64,000 bases of DNA from Streptomyces sp. PTY087I2 (GTDB taxonomy: Bacteria > Actinomycetota > Actinomycetes > Streptomycetales > Streptomycetaceae). The translations under genes and the position numbers were made by a program. The stretch is taken from NCBI RefSeq assembly GCF_001687325.1, contig NZ_LZRD01000004.1, positions 247,186 through 311,185 of the forward strand. Direction: 5' to 3'. Numbering within the stretch: position 1 is the first letter of the stretch; every line of letters starts with the position of its first letter. This document shows, one piece after another, positions 35,656 through 44,315 of this stretch. The notes under the pieces were generated by a model. It did not search any database and was not told the origin of the DNA. It saw only the letters and a list, made by a program, of their open reading frames with translations.

Positions 35656-36813
35656 CTACGCCAGCGGAAGCGCCGCGAGCTGCGCGATCACCCAGGTCAG
35701 CGGGGCGAACAGGGCCAGCAGCGCGCCCGCCCGCAGCAGCGTCGCCCGGCGCAGCGTGGCCGCCGGGGCGCCCATCCTGAGCAGCGCCTCCGCCGTATGG
35801 GCGCGGGCGTGCTTGGCCTCCAGCGCCGACGTCAGCAGCGTCGCCGTCGTACAGCCGAGGACCAGCACCGCGCCGAGTGCGGTGAGCGGACCGTACGGGC
35901 GCTGATCGCCCCCGTACAGCGCCGAAGCGGCGACCGCCGCGGACACCACCGCGCAGACGATGCCGAGCGGGCGGCCGATCCGGCGTGCCTCGTCCATCAG
36001 GACCCGGCCCGCCAGCAGCCGTACGGCCCCGGGGCGCACCGACTGCAAGGCCCGGCCGCACAGATACGTCAGGCTCGGTCCGGCCAGCGCCAGGCCGACC
36101 GCGGTCAGCGTCCACCCGATCAGGACCGCCACCGGAGTGGAGTCGTACCGTCCGGGCAGCGGGAACGCGTTCCCCGCCGCACCCCGCGAGGCGATCGCCT
36201 CGACCGCGAGTCCGGCCGCCGTCAGCGCCACGCCCCAGGGGAGCCCGGCCGGGGCCGGTGCGGGCTCCGGCAGCTCCTCGGAGCCGAAGGTGTCCCGGGC
36301 CGGGTCGGGCCGCGACCGCAGCGCCAGCGCGCTCGCCGTCGACGCGGCCACCGGCACGAGCGCCAGCAGCATCAGGGCGGCGGCCAGCGGCAGCGGGGTG
36401 CCCGCGCCGAGGAACTCCGCCGCGTCCCCGTCGAACGGCATCCCGGTCAGATCGCCGCGCAGATGCAGGAAGAACAACAGCGCCACCATCGAGCCGAGGG
36501 TGGTCGACACGGCCGTGGAGACCGCGGCCAGCGCGGACAGCCGGACCGGGCCGAGGCCCAGCGAGGAGAGGCCCGGCCGGGGCCGGGTGCTCGGGTCGGT
36601 CCGGGCCACCGCCACGGCGAACTGCACGGTGGCGGCCAGCGGCACGAAGCACCACAGCAGCCGCAGCACCGAACCGGCGGACGCGGGGTGCGCGGCGGCG
36701 TACCCGAGGGCGCACAGGAGGAGGAATCCGACACCGGCCGACGCGGCGGCCACCAGCAGCCGCCGGACCAGGACGAGGGGATGGGAACCGCGGGCTAGAC
36801 GGAGAGCGAGCAC
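35656..36813 (-). CDS. ABC transporter permease, FtsX/MacB-like
   Basis: The 385-residue membrane protein has about eight to ten helices, with an N-terminal set, a long central soluble stretch (about 165-205) and a C-terminal FtsX-like set. The ending RMGAPAATLRRATLLRAGAL is a coupling-helix-like segment of MacB-type permeases. It starts with GTG 36813 inside the 3' end of the ATPase gene. It is convergent with the START-protein gene, the two stops lying almost back to back. Substrate unknown. Confidence 0.75.
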   Translation of the reverse strand: MLALRLARGSHPLVLVRRLLVAAASAGVGFLLLCALGYAAAHPASAGSVLRLLWCFVPLAATVQFAVAVARTDPSTRPRPGLSSLGLGPVRLSALAAVSTAVSTTLGSMVALLFFLHLRGDLTGMPFDGDAAEFLGAGTPLPLAAALMLLALVPVAASTASALALRSRPDPARDTFGSEELPEPAPAPAGLPWGVALTAAGLAVEAIASRGAAGNAFPLPGRYDSTPVAVLIGWTLTAVGLALAGPSLTYLCGRALQSVRPGAVRLLAGRVLMDEARRIGRPLGIVCAVVSAAVAASALYGGDQRPYGPLTALGAVLVLGCTTATLLTSALEAKHARAHTAEALLRMGAPAATLRRATLLRAGALLALFAPLTWVIAQLAALPLA

Positions 36814-37532
36814 GCCGCGCGGCCCTCCGCTTCCGGTTTCGAAGGCAGGGTGACGGTGGCGACGCGGCGGCCGTCCAGCAGGGGCACGGTCCGGTCGGCG
36901 AGCGCCGCGACCTCCGCGTCATGGGTGGCCAGCACGACGGTGATGCCGTGCGAGCGGGCCGCCGTGGTGAACGTGCGCAGCACCTGGGAGCGGTCCGCGC
37001 GGTGCAGGGTCGCGGTGGGCTCGTCCGCGAAGATCACGGTCGGTGCGCCGCACAGGGCGCGGGCCACGGAGATCCGCTGGCGCTGCGCCTGGAGCAGGGC
37101 GTGCGGCCGCTTCTTGGCGAACGCGGCGATGTCCAGGCGCTCCAGCCATTCGGTGGCGGCCTTCCTGGCGGCCCGGTGCGACACACCGCGCAGCAGCAGG
37201 GGCAGCGCGGTGTTCTCCCAGACGGTCAGCTCCGGGACCAGCTCCGGGTCGGCGGCGATCCAGCCGAAGCGTTCCCGGCGCAGCTGTTCGCGGACCCGGG
37301 GGGCCATGGTGTGGACGGGGACGCTGTTGAACCAGACCTCGCCCTCCTGGGGCACCAGCCGGCCCGAGAGACAGTGCAGCAGCGTCGTCTTCCCGCTGCC
37401 GCGCGGGCCGGTCACGGCGAGGATCTCCGCGTCCCGGACGCCGATGGAGACACCGCCGAGACCGGGCGATCCGTTGTGGGAGTGGTGCAGTGAACGCGCC
37501 CAGATCACATCGTTGTCCGGCGGGGCCACCAT
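36795..37532 (-). CDS. ABC ATP-binding protein with degenerate motifs
   Basis: The 245-residue protein resembles MacB/LolD ATPases. Walker A (GPRGSGKTT, about 42-50), Walker B with Glu (VIFADEP) and the H-loop (LATHD) are intact. The Q-loop reads WIAADPE with no Gln, the signature LSGGQ is replaced by LLQAQRQR, and the D-loop is ATLH instead of ALD. It may be an ATPase of reduced activity or use a modified site. ATG 37532 with GAGG upstream is preferred over GTG 37541. It forms an operon with the permease. Confidence 0.8.
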   Translation of the reverse strand: MVAPPDNDVIWARSLHHSHNGSPGLGGVSIGVRDAEILAVTGPRGSGKTTLLHCLSGRLVPQEGEVWFNSVPVHTMAPRVREQLRRERFGWIAADPELVPELTVWENTALPLLLRGVSHRAARKAATEWLERLDIAAFAKKRPHALLQAQRQRISVARALCGAPTVIFADEPTATLHRADRSQVLRTFTTAARSHGITVVLATHDAEVAALADRTVPLLDGRRVATVTLPSKPEAEGRAACSLSV

Positions 37533-37643
37533 GGCGTACACCTCGGTTCAGGTCAGATTTCCCGTTCCCCCGTACGGGGGAACGAAGACGCGGCCGATCG
37601 GTCACTGGGCACCGTAGATAGTCGGACCGGTCCGGGAGCACGG

Positions 37644-37696
37644 CACGCGGCCCGGATACCCCCTTCTCACTCGAAGGGGCGTATCCGGGCCGCGTG
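37644..37696 (-). terminator. Strong terminator after the aminotransferase gene
   Basis: A 23-bp stem (16 + 7 pairs with one bulged base) has a six-base loop. It lies between the aminotransferase stop and the ABC ATPase start, both on the minus strand, and isolates the two units. Confidence 0.88.
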
Positions 37697-37747
37697 GGCC
37701 GATGAAATGACCGCTGGGCGGCTATCGACCGGGGGACCTGGTGGCGG

Positions 37748-39109
37748 TCAGAGCTTGGTCCACGCCTCCGTGAGGACGGTCCGCAGGATGCCCTCGATCT
37801 CGTCGAACGTGGACTGGTCGGAGATCAGCGGCGGGGCGAGCTGGATGACCGGGTCGCCACGGTCGTCGGCCCGGCAGTAGAGGCCGTTCTCGAACAGCGC
37901 CTTGGAGAGGAAGCCGTACAGGACGCGCTCGGTCTCCTCGTCGGTGAACGTCTCCTTGGTCGCCTTGTCCTTCACCAGCTCGATGCCGTAGAAGTACCCG
38001 TTGCCGCGGACGTCGCCGACGATCGGCAGGTCGTGCAGCTTCTGGAGCGTCGTCAGGAAGGCGTTCTCGTTGTCGAGGACGTGCTGGTTGAGGTTCTCGC
38101 GCTCGAAGATGTCGAGGTTGGCGAGGCCCACGGCCGCGGAGACCGGGTGGCCGCCGAAGGTGTAGCCGTGCAGGAAGGTGTTGCCGCCCTCGTAGAACGG
38201 CTCCGCGATCCGGTCCGAGACGATGCAGGCGCCGATCGGGGAGTAGCCCGAGGTCATGCCCTTCGCGCAGGTGATCATGTCCGGCACGTAGCCGAACTTG
38301 TCGCAGGCGAAGATCGTGCCGAGCCGGCCGAAGGCGCAGATGACCTCGTCGGAGACGAGCAGCACGTCGTACTTGTCGCAGATCTCGCGGACCCGCTGGA
38401 AGTAGCCGGGCGGCGGCGGGAAACAGCCGCCCGCGTTCTGCACGGGCTCCAGGAAGACGGCCGCGACGGTCTCGGGGCCCTCGAACAGGATCTCCTGCTC
38501 GATCTGGTCGGCGGCCCAGCGGCCGAAGGCCTCCGGGTCGTCGCCGAAGAGCGGGGCGCGGTAGATGTTGGTGTTCGGCACCTTGTGCGCGCCGGGGACC
38601 AGCGGCTCGAAGGGGGCCTTGAGGGCCGGGAGCCCGGTGATGGACAGCGCGCCCTGCGGGGTGCCGTGGTAGGCGACCGCACGCGAGATGACCTTGTACT
38701 TGGTCGGCCGGCCCTTGAGCTTGAAGTACTGCTTGGCCAGCTTCCAGGCGGTCTCGACGGCCTCGCCGCCACCGGTGGTGAAGAAGACCTTGTTGAGGTC
38801 GCCCGGGGCGTAGTCGGCGAGCCGCTCGGCCAGCTCGACGGCCTTCGGGTGGGCGTAGGACCACACCGGGAAGAAGGCGAGCTCCTGGCCCTGCTTGTAC
38901 GCCGTCTCGGCGAGCTCGTGACGACCGTGACCGGCGTTGACCACGAACAGGCCGGAGAGGCCGTCCAGGTAGCGCTTGCCCTTGTCGTCGAAGATGTACG
39001 TTCCCTCGCCACGCACGATGGTGGGAACGGGCGCGTTCTCGTAGTCCGACATGCGGGTGAAGTGCATCCACAGGTGGTCGTACGCGGTTCGGCTGAGGTC
39101 CTTGCTCAC
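37748..39109 (-). CDS. Class III aminotransferase, probably putrescine/polyamine:pyruvate type
   Basis: The 453-residue PLP enzyme has SGLFVVNAGHGR, FFTTGGGEAVETAWKLA, the PLP-Asp in DEVICAFGRLG and the Schiff-base Lys in TCAKGMTSGYSP (near 283). It is closest in pattern to SpuC/PatA-like diamine aminotransferases, which convert putrescine to gamma-aminobutyraldehyde. The divergent aldehyde dehydrogenase and the nearby polyamine transporter support this. GTG 39109 lies two bases after the Lrp stop and has GGGGAA upstream. The longer open frame through the Lrp gene is a shadow. Confidence 0.85.
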   Translation of the reverse strand: MSKDLSRTAYDHLWMHFTRMSDYENAPVPTIVRGEGTYIFDDKGKRYLDGLSGLFVVNAGHGRHELAETAYKQGQELAFFPVWSYAHPKAVELAERLADYAPGDLNKVFFTTGGGEAVETAWKLAKQYFKLKGRPTKYKVISRAVAYHGTPQGALSITGLPALKAPFEPLVPGAHKVPNTNIYRAPLFGDDPEAFGRWAADQIEQEILFEGPETVAAVFLEPVQNAGGCFPPPPGYFQRVREICDKYDVLLVSDEVICAFGRLGTIFACDKFGYVPDMITCAKGMTSGYSPIGACIVSDRIAEPFYEGGNTFLHGYTFGGHPVSAAVGLANLDIFERENLNQHVLDNENAFLTTLQKLHDLPIVGDVRGNGYFYGIELVKDKATKETFTDEETERVLYGFLSKALFENGLYCRADDRGDPVIQLAPPLISDQSTFDEIEGILRTVLTEAWTKL

Positions 39110-39111
39110 GG

Positions 39112-39603
39112 CTATCGGGTTCCCCACATATAGGTCTGCTTCTTGAGCTTGAGGTAAACAAAGCTCTCGGTGGAGCGCACGCCGGGAAGGGTCCGGATGC
39201 GTTTGTTGATCGTCTCCAGCAGGTGGTCGTCGTCCTCGCAGACGATCTCCACCATCAGGTCGAAGGAGCCCGCGGTCATGACCACGTACTCGCACTCGGC
39301 CATGGCCGACAGGGCTTCGGCCACCGGATCGAGGTCGCCCTCGACATTGATGCCGACCATCGCCTGCCGCCGGAATCCCACGGTGAGCGGGTCCGTGACG
39401 GCGACGATCTGCATCACGCCCTGGTCGAGCAGCTTCTGGACGCGCTGGCGCACGGCCGCTTCGGACAGGCCGACGGCCTTGCCGATCGCGGCGTACGGAC
39501 GCCGTCCGTCCTCCTGGAGCTGCTCGATGATTGCGAGGGAGACGGCATCGACCGCCGGCGGTGATCCGTTCCCTGTCCTGGAGTCTGCGCTGCGACTGGC
39601 CAC
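39112..39603 (-). CDS. Lrp/AsnC family transcriptional regulator
   Basis: The 163-residue regulator has an N-terminal helix-turn-helix (LSLAIIEQL-type start, YAAIGKAVGLSEAAVRQRVQ) and a RAM effector domain (MVGINVEGDLDPVA, MTAGSFDLMVEIVCEDDD). It sits between the aminotransferase (same strand, two-base gap) and a divergent aldehyde dehydrogenase. It probably controls both from the 177-base region 39604-39780. GTG 39603 with GGTGGG upstream is preferred; the open frame continues to an unlikely TTG at 39639. Confidence 0.9.
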   Translation of the reverse strand: MASRSADSRTGNGSPPAVDAVSLAIIEQLQEDGRRPYAAIGKAVGLSEAAVRQRVQKLLDQGVMQIVAVTDPLTVGFRRQAMVGINVEGDLDPVAEALSAMAECEYVVMTAGSFDLMVEIVCEDDDHLLETINKRIRTLPGVRSTESFVYLKLKKQTYMWGTR

Positions 39604-39780
39604 GCACCCACCATGCACCGCTCCTCGTCTGTCTCGCAACCCCAGATCGATGAAATTCGTTGAGAGAGTGCTCAGAGTCGACTGAATCCGAAGTTGAGGG
39701 CGGTTGGGTATGTCGAAAGCGTCACCGAAGCGACTAGGGTGGATGTCTCACCCATCGGACAGCCGACAGGAGGGGTGGTT

Positions 39781-41220
39781 GTGACCACCGAGGTGCGCCG
39801 TCTGCGCAACTACATCAACGGAGAGTTCCGGGACGCCGCGGACGGGCGGACCATCGATGTGGTCAGCCCGGTGACGGAAGAGGTCTACGCAACCTCGCCG
39901 CTCTCGGGCCAGGCCGACGTCGATGCCGCCATGGAGGCCGCAGCGGCGGCCTTCCCCGCCTGGCGCGACACCACGCCCGCCGAGCGCCAGAAGGCCCTGC
40001 TCAAGATCGCGGACGCGTTCGAGGAGCGGGCCGAGGACCTCATCGCCGCCGAGTCGGAGAACACCGGCAAGCCGATCGGCCTCACCCGCAGCGAAGAGAT
40101 CCCGCCGATGGTGGACCAGATCCGCTTCTTCGCGGGGGCCGCCCGCCTCCTGGAGGGCCGCTCGGCCGGCGAGTACATGGAGGGCCTGACCTCCATCGTC
40201 CGCCGCGAGCCGGTCGGCGTCTGCGCCCAGGTCGCGCCGTGGAACTACCCGATGATGATGGCCGTGTGGAAGTTCGCCCCGGCGCTCGCCGCGGGCAACA
40301 CGGTCGTCATCAAGCCGTCCGACACCACCCCGGCGTCGACGGTCCTCATGGCCGAGATCATCGGGCAGATCCTGCCCAAGGGCGTCTTCAACGTCCTGTG
40401 CGGCGACCGGGACACCGGCCGTGCCATGGTCGAGCACCCGACCCCGGCGATGGCCTCCATCACCGGTTCGGTACGGGCCGGCATGCAGGTCGCCGAGTCC
40501 GCCGCCAAGGACGTCAAGCGCGTCCACCTGGAGCTCGGCGGCAAGGCGCCCGTCGTGGTCTTCGAGGACGCCGACATCGCCAAGACGGTCTCGGGCGTCT
40601 CCGAGGCGGGCTTCTTCAACGCCGGCCAGGACTGTACGGCCGCCACCCGCGTCCTGGTCCACGAGTCGATCCACGACGAGTTCGTCACCGCGCTCGCCAA
40701 GGCCGCCGCCGACACGAAGACCGGGCAGCCGGACGACGAGGACGCGGCGTACGGCCCGCTCAACAACGCCAACCAGCTCAAGCAGGTCAGCGGCTTCATC
40801 GAGCGGCTCCCCGCCCACGCCAAGGTCGAGGCGGGCGGCCACCGGGTCGGCGACAAGGGCTACTTCTACGCCCCGACCGTCGTCTCCGGCCTCAAGCAGG
40901 ACGACGAGATCATCCAGAGCGAGGTCTTCGGCCCCGTCATCACCGTCCAGTCCTTCACCGACGAGGACCAGGCCGTCACGTACGCCAACGGCGTCGAGTA
41001 CGCGCTCGCCTCCTCGGTCTGGACGCAGAACCACGCCCGCGCCATGCGCATGTCCAAGAACCTCGACTTCGGCTGCGTGTGGATCAACACCCACATCCCG
41101 CTGGTCGCCGAGATGCCGCACGGCGGGTTCAAGAAGTCCGGCTACGGCAAGGACCTCTCGGCGTACGGCTTCGAGGACTACACCCGCATCAAGCACGTCA
41201 TGACGTCCATCGAGGACTGA
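39781..41220 (+). CDS. Aldehyde dehydrogenase (gamma-aminobutyraldehyde dehydrogenase-like), copy 1
   Basis: The 479-residue NAD(P)-dependent enzyme has the catalytic Cys at 285 (GQDCTAATR) and the general-base Glu at 251 (LELGGKAP), with PWNYPMMMAVWK and a C-terminal GGFKKSGYGKDLS. It is similar to aminobutyraldehyde and betaine aldehyde dehydrogenases. Divergent to the Lrp and aminotransferase genes, it probably oxidises the aldehyde that the aminotransferase makes. GTG 39781 follows AGGAGGGG. A PotD-like binding protein gene follows 170 bases later. Confidence 0.9.
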   Translation: MTTEVRRLRNYINGEFRDAADGRTIDVVSPVTEEVYATSPLSGQADVDAAMEAAAAAFPAWRDTTPAERQKALLKIADAFEERAEDLIAAESENTGKPIGLTRSEEIPPMVDQIRFFAGAARLLEGRSAGEYMEGLTSIVRREPVGVCAQVAPWNYPMMMAVWKFAPALAAGNTVVIKPSDTTPASTVLMAEIIGQILPKGVFNVLCGDRDTGRAMVEHPTPAMASITGSVRAGMQVAESAAKDVKRVHLELGGKAPVVVFEDADIAKTVSGVSEAGFFNAGQDCTAATRVLVHESIHDEFVTALAKAAADTKTGQPDDEDAAYGPLNNANQLKQVSGFIERLPAHAKVEAGGHRVGDKGYFYAPTVVSGLKQDDEIIQSEVFGPVITVQSFTDEDQAVTYANGVEYALASSVWTQNHARAMRMSKNLDFGCVWINTHIPLVAEMPHGGFKKSGYGKDLSAYGFEDYTRIKHVMTSIED

Positions 41221-41390
41221 TCCTCGGATCGTCGTCACGGTCGTACGGCCCCGGGCTCCGGCCCGGGGCCGTCTCCGTGTGCGCTGGACAAGGTGTGCGG
41301 GGCGGGCCCGCCGCGCTGGACGCTTGGTCCATTGTCCGCGCGGGCGCCGACCGGCATTCTGCGCGGGTGCGAGCGATCAGGAAGAACCCC

Positions 41391-42554
41391 ATGTCCCGCC
41401 GGTCCCTGCTGCGCGCCCTCGGGGCCGGAGCGGCCGGTGCCACGCTGGCCGGCTGCGGGGTGCCCGCGGCCTTCGTCGAGCCGGGGGACCGTGCCGGGCA
41501 CGACAGTTCGGCCACCGACCACACCCTGAACTTCGCCAACTGGCCCCTCTACATCGACACCGACGACGAGGACGAGTCCAAGCGGCCCACGCTGAACGCC
41601 TTCTCGAAGCGGACCGGGATCTCCGTGACGTACACCGAGGAGATCAACGACAACGACGAGTTCTTCGGGAAGATCAGCCCCGCGCTGATGAACCACCAGC
41701 AGACCGGCCGGGACCTGATCGTCATCAGCGACTGGATGGCCGCCCGTTTCGTCCGGCTCGGCTGGGTCCAGGAGATGGACCGGGCCAAGCAGCCCAACGT
41801 CGCCAAGTACCTCGACCCGCAACTGCGTTCGCCCGCCTTCGACGAGGGGCGTCGCCACAGCGTCCCCTGGCAGTCCGGCATCACCGGCATCGCGTACAAC
41901 CGCAAGAAGCTCGGCCGCGAGATCCGGTCCACAGGCGACCTGTGGGCCGACGACCTGCGCGGCCGGGTCACCCTGCTCTCCGGGCTCGACGAGTCGTTCG
42001 CGCTGCTGATGCAGGGCAACGGCGTCGACATCACCCGTTGGACGGCCGACGACTTCCACGAGATCTGCGAGCAGACCGAGAAGCGGGTCCGCTCCAAGCA
42101 CATCCGCCGCTTCACCGGCAACGACTACATCAAGGACCTCGCCACCGGCGATGTGCTCGCCTGCCAGGCCTACTCCGGTGACGTCATCCAGCTCCAGGCC
42201 GACAACCCGGACATCGAGTTCGTCGTCCCCGAGGAGGGCGCCGAACTGTGGGCCGAGTCCCTGATGATCCCCAACCTCGCCCGCCACAAGCGCAACGCCG
42301 AACGCCTGGTGGACTACTACTACGAACCCGAGGTCGCCGCCGAACTCGCCACCTGGGTCAACTACGTCTGCCCGGTCCCCGCCGCCCGTGACGTCCTCGC
42401 CTCCTCCAAGGACGAGGAGACGGCCGCACTCGCCGAGGACCCGCTGATCTTCCCCGACGACGCGATGCGCCAACGGCTCGCCATCGCCCGCGACATCACC
42501 TCCGAGGAGCGGATGGACTTCGCCAAGAAGTGGAACTCCATCGTCGGCTTGTGA
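41391..42554 (+). CDS. Polyamine (PotD-like) substrate-binding lipoprotein, copy 1
   Basis: The 387-residue protein starts MSRRSLLRALGAGAAGATLAGC, with a twin-arginine and a lipobox, so it is probably Tat-exported and lipid-anchored. It has the PotD-like features NFANWPLYID and YTEEINDNDEFFGK at the N-terminus, then RRFTGNDY, IQLQADNPDI and VDYYYEPEVA. No transporter genes follow it. It may share PotABC encoded at 50119-53014. ATG 41391 follows AGGAAG; GTG 41367 is an alternative that adds eight residues. Confidence 0.88.
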   Translation: MSRRSLLRALGAGAAGATLAGCGVPAAFVEPGDRAGHDSSATDHTLNFANWPLYIDTDDEDESKRPTLNAFSKRTGISVTYTEEINDNDEFFGKISPALMNHQQTGRDLIVISDWMAARFVRLGWVQEMDRAKQPNVAKYLDPQLRSPAFDEGRRHSVPWQSGITGIAYNRKKLGREIRSTGDLWADDLRGRVTLLSGLDESFALLMQGNGVDITRWTADDFHEICEQTEKRVRSKHIRRFTGNDYIKDLATGDVLACQAYSGDVIQLQADNPDIEFVVPEEGAELWAESLMIPNLARHKRNAERLVDYYYEPEVAAELATWVNYVCPVPAARDVLASSKDEETAALAEDPLIFPDDAMRQRLAIARDITSEERMDFAKKWNSIVGL

Positions 42555-42608
42555 AGCGGTGACAGGGGTGCCGTAAAGGGGCGGTAAACCCGGGCGTACG
42601 CTGCGGAT

Positions 42609-43148
42609 ATGAGCGAAAGACAGGCCCTCACACGGGGGATACGCAGGTGGCTGGTCTTCTTCATCGTCTGTCTGGTGCTGAGCGGGCTCACGGCCTTCCC
42701 GCTCGTCACCGAACTCCGCTGGACACAGGAGCTGCTGAGCGCCTCCGCCTCCCCGGTCCCCGAGCACTTCCCCGGTCTGATGGAGTGGATCACCCGGGTC
42801 AGCGAAGGGCTCGACACCATCGACCGCGAGCAGCCCTTCATGCTGTACGGCACCGACTGGCTGGCCTTTGCCCACCTGGTCATCGCGGTCGCCTTCTACG
42901 GCCCCTACCGCGACCCGGTCCGCAACATCTGGGTCATCGAGTTCGGCATGATCGCCTGCGCCGGGATCATCCCGCTCGCCCTGATCTGCGGCCCGATCCG
43001 CGGGATCCCGTTCTGGTGGAGCGTGATCGACATGTCCTTCGGGGTCTTCGGCGTCATCCCGCTGCTGATCGTCCGCCGCATGATCAAGCGGCTGGAGGCG
43101 CTGGAGCAGACGGCAGCGGCCGCACCCGTCCCCGCGGCGAGCGCCTGA
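42609..43148 (+). CDS. Conserved membrane protein of unknown function
   Basis: The 179-residue protein has four membrane helices: WLVFFIVCLVLSGLTAF, a stretch at WLAFAHLVIAVAFYG, IEFGMIACAGIIPLALIC and FWWSVIDMSFGVFGVIPLLIV. The loop between helices 1 and 2 (about 55 residues) is outside or inside depending on orientation, and the tail is Ala/Pro-rich. No family name comes to mind. It lies 54 bases after the binding-protein gene, so it could be co-transcribed, but nothing links it to polyamines directly. Confidence 0.75.
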   Translation: MSERQALTRGIRRWLVFFIVCLVLSGLTAFPLVTELRWTQELLSASASPVPEHFPGLMEWITRVSEGLDTIDREQPFMLYGTDWLAFAHLVIAVAFYGPYRDPVRNIWVIEFGMIACAGIIPLALICGPIRGIPFWWSVIDMSFGVFGVIPLLIVRRMIKRLEALEQTAAAAPVPAASA

Positions 43149-43151
43149 GCC

Positions 43152-43447
43152 TCACGGCTCCAGGATCTCCAGACCGTCCAGGAACGAGGCGAACTCCTCC
43201 CGGCTGCGGGCGGTGATCGGCGGGGTGGCGTTCCCGCCAGATGGCGCACCGCCCGGCCGAGGAACGCCCGGTCCGTGCGGGCCACTTCACCGATGCTCGG
43301 ATACATCCCGGTGACCTGGTCGCCCACCGCCCGGTCCACCGGGTAGTTGTCCTTGCCGCCCAGCCAGTAGTTCCACACCCGCGCGTTGTGCGCGACGTCG
43401 GAACGTATCCGGGCGGGGGCTGCCTGCGGGCTGGTCCTGGGGGCCAT
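43152..43447 (-). pseudogene. Remnant of a PF04672-type SAM-dependent methyltransferase
   Basis: The first part reads DVAHNARVWNYWLGGKDNY and continues to RAFLGRAVRHLAG, the N-terminal signature of the streptomycete SAM methyltransferase family of about 270 residues. The next bases, in a different frame, encode ITARSREEFASFLDGLEI followed by LEP and a stop. That resembles the usual C-terminus of the same family. About 170 residues, including the SAM-binding domain, are missing between, with a frame shift at the join near 43225. The gene is dead. Confidence 0.75.
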
Positions 43448-43579
43448 GACGGCTGGCTCCTCGGTGGCGGAGGGGCCCGCGTGCCGCGTGGGGTGGGTGC
43501 GGCGGCGGGCGGTGCGGGCCCTTGCGTGGTCCTGGGGTTCTTGCGGGCCCTCGCGAGGCCCTCCGTCATGCCGGACCGA

Positions 43580-44293
43580 TCAAGAGCCCCCGCGCCCGGG
43601 CGAGTTGGCGAGCAGCCGGTGGAGCGTGTCGATCCGGTTGGTGGTGATCGAGTCGACGCCCCGCTCGATCAGCCGGCGCATCGTGCGCTTCGTGTCGGCC
43701 GTCCACGCGGAGACGAGCAGCCCGTCCCGGTGCGCCCGGTCCGCCAGCTCCCGGCTGATCAGGCCGAACCGGTAGTTCAGCCAGCGCGGCTTCACCGCGG
43801 CCAGCAGCTCCGGGCGCGGCGGGGCCAGCGTGGTCCAGGTCAGGGCGATCTCGGCGGACGGGTCGGCGGCGCGCACCCGCAGCATCGCGTCCGTGTTCGC
43901 GCAGTAGTACGCCCGCTCGCCCGCCCCGCACTCGCGGACCGTCCCCACGATCTTCTTCACCGAGGCGTCCGTGGAGCCGGGCAGATCCACCATCACCCGG
44001 TGCGCCCCGGCGGCGAGCAGCGCCTCGCGGAGCGTGGGCACCCCGCCGCCGGTCAGCTCCTTCAGCTCCGCGTGGTCGATCCGGTCCAGCCGCCGGTCGT
44101 GGCCCCACAGCCGCTCCAGCGTCGCGTCGTGCAGCAGCACGGGCACCCCGTCGCGGGTCACCCGTACGTCGATCTCGACCGCGTCCGCCCCCCGTTCGAG
44201 GGCGGAGCGGATCGAGGGCAGTGTGTTCTCGCGGGCGAGGTAGGGATCGCCGCGGTGCGCGACGGCGGTGACGCGGGAGACGGTGTCGGCCAT
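43580..44293 (-). CDS. Glycerophosphodiester phosphodiesterase
   Basis: The 237-residue protein has the GDPD pattern: AHRGDPYLARENTLPSI with HRG and the EN Glu, DAVEIDVRVTRDGVPVLLHD with the metal-binding E-D, and GVDSITTNRID near the end. It lacks a signal peptide, so it should act in the cytosol on glycerophosphodiesters. It begins 22 bases after the adenosine deaminase stop, so the two probably share a transcript. Confidence 0.93.
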   Translation of the reverse strand: MADTVSRVTAVAHRGDPYLARENTLPSIRSALERGADAVEIDVRVTRDGVPVLLHDATLERLWGHDRRLDRIDHAELKELTGGGVPTLREALLAAGAHRVMVDLPGSTDASVKKIVGTVRECGAGERAYYCANTDAMLRVRAADPSAEIALTWTTLAPPRPELLAAVKPRWLNYRFGLISRELADRAHRDGLLVSAWTADTKRTMRRLIERGVDSITTNRIDTLHRLLANSPGRGGS

Positions 44294-44315
44294 GAGGCCA
44301 TTGTGACGACCGGGA

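Noticed and set aside
37748..39607. 619-residue regulator-aminotransferase fusion
   Set aside because: The first 165 residues are a shadow of the Lrp gene in another frame; the aminotransferase begins at 39109.
39604..39780. Specific Lrp binding motif in the divergent promoter
   Set aside because: The region is the likely regulatory site, but I could not identify a repeated or palindromic motif strong enough to annotate.
40239..42554. 771-residue fusion-like frame joining aldehyde dehydrogenase sequence to PotD
   Set aside because: The first 380 residues are an out-of-frame reading of the dehydrogenase gene; PotD starts at 41391.
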